A DNA stretch of 14,826 nt from Myxococcota bacterium. GTDB taxonomy: Bacteria; Myxococcota_C; UBA6777. Location of the stretch: positions 1-14,826 of the forward strand of contig CAUJFU010000396.1 in the NCBI GenBank assembly GCA_963169055.1, read 5' to 3'. The position numbers and the translations under genes are program-made. Shown in pieces: positions 14,472 to 14,826 of this stretch. The number at the start of each line of letters is the position of its first letter. The stretch's first letter is position 1. The notes under the pieces were generated by a model that worked only from the letters and a program-made list of their open reading frames with translations, did not search any database and had not been told where the DNA came from.

Positions 14472-14597
14472 TTTGTGGGGCGCTGCCCCAAACCCCGCAA
14501 GGGAGCGCGGCTCCCTTGACCCCGTGTTGGCGAAGAGATCGCGGGCTTTTCACACAAACGGCGCTGTCGCTCGAAGTAGTACGAACACGCCTTTTTC
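14472..14597 (+). repeat. Dispersed double-hairpin intergenic repeat, copy D
   Basis: The copy shows TTTGTGGGGCGC with GCCCCAAACCCCGC, then AAGGGAGC with GCTCCCTTGACCCCGT, GGCGAAGAGATC, TTTTCACAC, GGCGCTGTCGCTCGAAG and CGAACACGCCTTTTT. It aligns end to end with copy C, with compensating differences in the second hairpin (AGCTTTGCCCCC versus AGCGCGGCTCCC) that keep pairing. It is downstream of the lipoprotein gene. Confidence 0.8.
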
Positions 14598-14662
14598 TTG
14601 AATGCCCTTCTCCAAAACAGAACCCACTTCCTCATAATCCGCCCATCGCGTGATCGTAAAAC

Positions 14663-14682
14663 GTAGGGGCAGCCCCCTGTGG
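14663..14682 (-). repeat. 20-base element, inverted copy of 11680-11699
   Basis: GTAGGGGCAGCCCCCTGTGG is the exact reverse complement of 11680-11699. Here the left part of the hairpin seen in the other copy is absent, so only the GGGGCAGCCCCC dyad core remains. Confidence 0.65.
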
Positions 14683-14716
14683 CGGACACTCGGACACATC
14701 GTGTAAAGCCCATCGA

Positions 14717-14726
14717 GGGGGGGGGG
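14717..14726 (+). repeat. Homopolymer run of ten G
   Basis: Ten consecutive G residues stand in non-coding DNA. Such runs slip during replication and sequencing; no gene is in a position where length change would switch it. Confidence 0.7.
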
Positions 14727-14826
14727 TTCTGGCATGGGCAGATGTCGTATCACCCCACGGGCATCGGGTGAAGAAAAGAGACTGAACTGTCATACCGATA
14801 CGAAAAAGGCCCATGTTCAGGCGCGG

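Larger units (their letters stand above)
14424..14826. other. Right-end intergenic region, no gene seen
   Basis: It holds repeat copy D, the inverted copy of the 20-base element and a G10 run. Short frames on both strands cross the repeats and resemble nothing known. The flanking gene to the right is outside the window. Confidence 0.5.

Noticed and set aside
1731-14597. CRISPR array or insertion sequence as explanation for the repeats
   Set aside because: The copies are single, kilobases apart, in mixed orientation and without spacers, target-site duplications or a transposase gene.

Overview
The window reads as chromosomal DNA of a Gram-negative bacterium of fairly high GC, with an integron gene cassette at its left end. 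Gram-negative character is shown by an LpxR-type outer-membrane lipid A deacylase ending in phenylalanine, a lipoprotein and several Sec signal peptides. A receiver/Ser-Thr kinase fusion, a very large secreted HEAT-repeat protein and a DUF6209-like lipoprotein together suggest a myxobacterium-like (Myxococcota or related 'deltaproteobacterial') lineage. That placement is inference: there is no rRNA or other decisive marker gene.

Layout. (1) 1-1558: one complete integron cassette on the minus strand. It has a membrane-anchored coiled-coil protein of unknown function, an attC at each side, lower GC than the rest, and possibly the start of another cassette gene at the left edge. No integrase is in the window. 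(2) 1559-2129: no convincing gene; copy A of a dispersed double-hairpin repeat. (3) 2130-4747: convergent pair, LpxR-like deacylase (+) and soluble receiver-kinase fusion (-). (4) 4748-5053: divergent intergenic region with repeat copy B and a hairpin. (5) 5054-9115: exported 1353-residue HEAT-repeat protein with extreme G-over-C strand bias. (6) 9132-9794: atypical short-chain dehydrogenase (-), convergent with the HEAT gene and 16 bases from it. (7) 9795-10211: repeat copy C, small palindromes and direct repeats. (8) 10212-11528: murA (-), carrying the Cys-to-Asp replacement associated with fosfomycin insensitivity. (9) 11529-11860: divergent murA/mtfA region with its own small repeats. (10) 11861-12646: MtfA-type M90 zinc peptidase. 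(11) 12882-14423: lipoprotein with a DUF6209-like domain. (12) 14424-14826: repeat copy D, a 20-base element shared with the murA/mtfA gap, and a G10 run.

The genes are mostly single transcription units separated by repeat-rich gaps, so I see no operon that forms a system. A loose envelope theme links them: lipid A modification, peptidoglycan precursor synthesis, an exported scaffold and a surface lipoprotein. The best candidate for something undescribed is the integron cassette and its unknown membrane protein. The next most notable items are the natural active-site substitutions in MurA and the dehydrogenase, and the four-copy intergenic repeat family.
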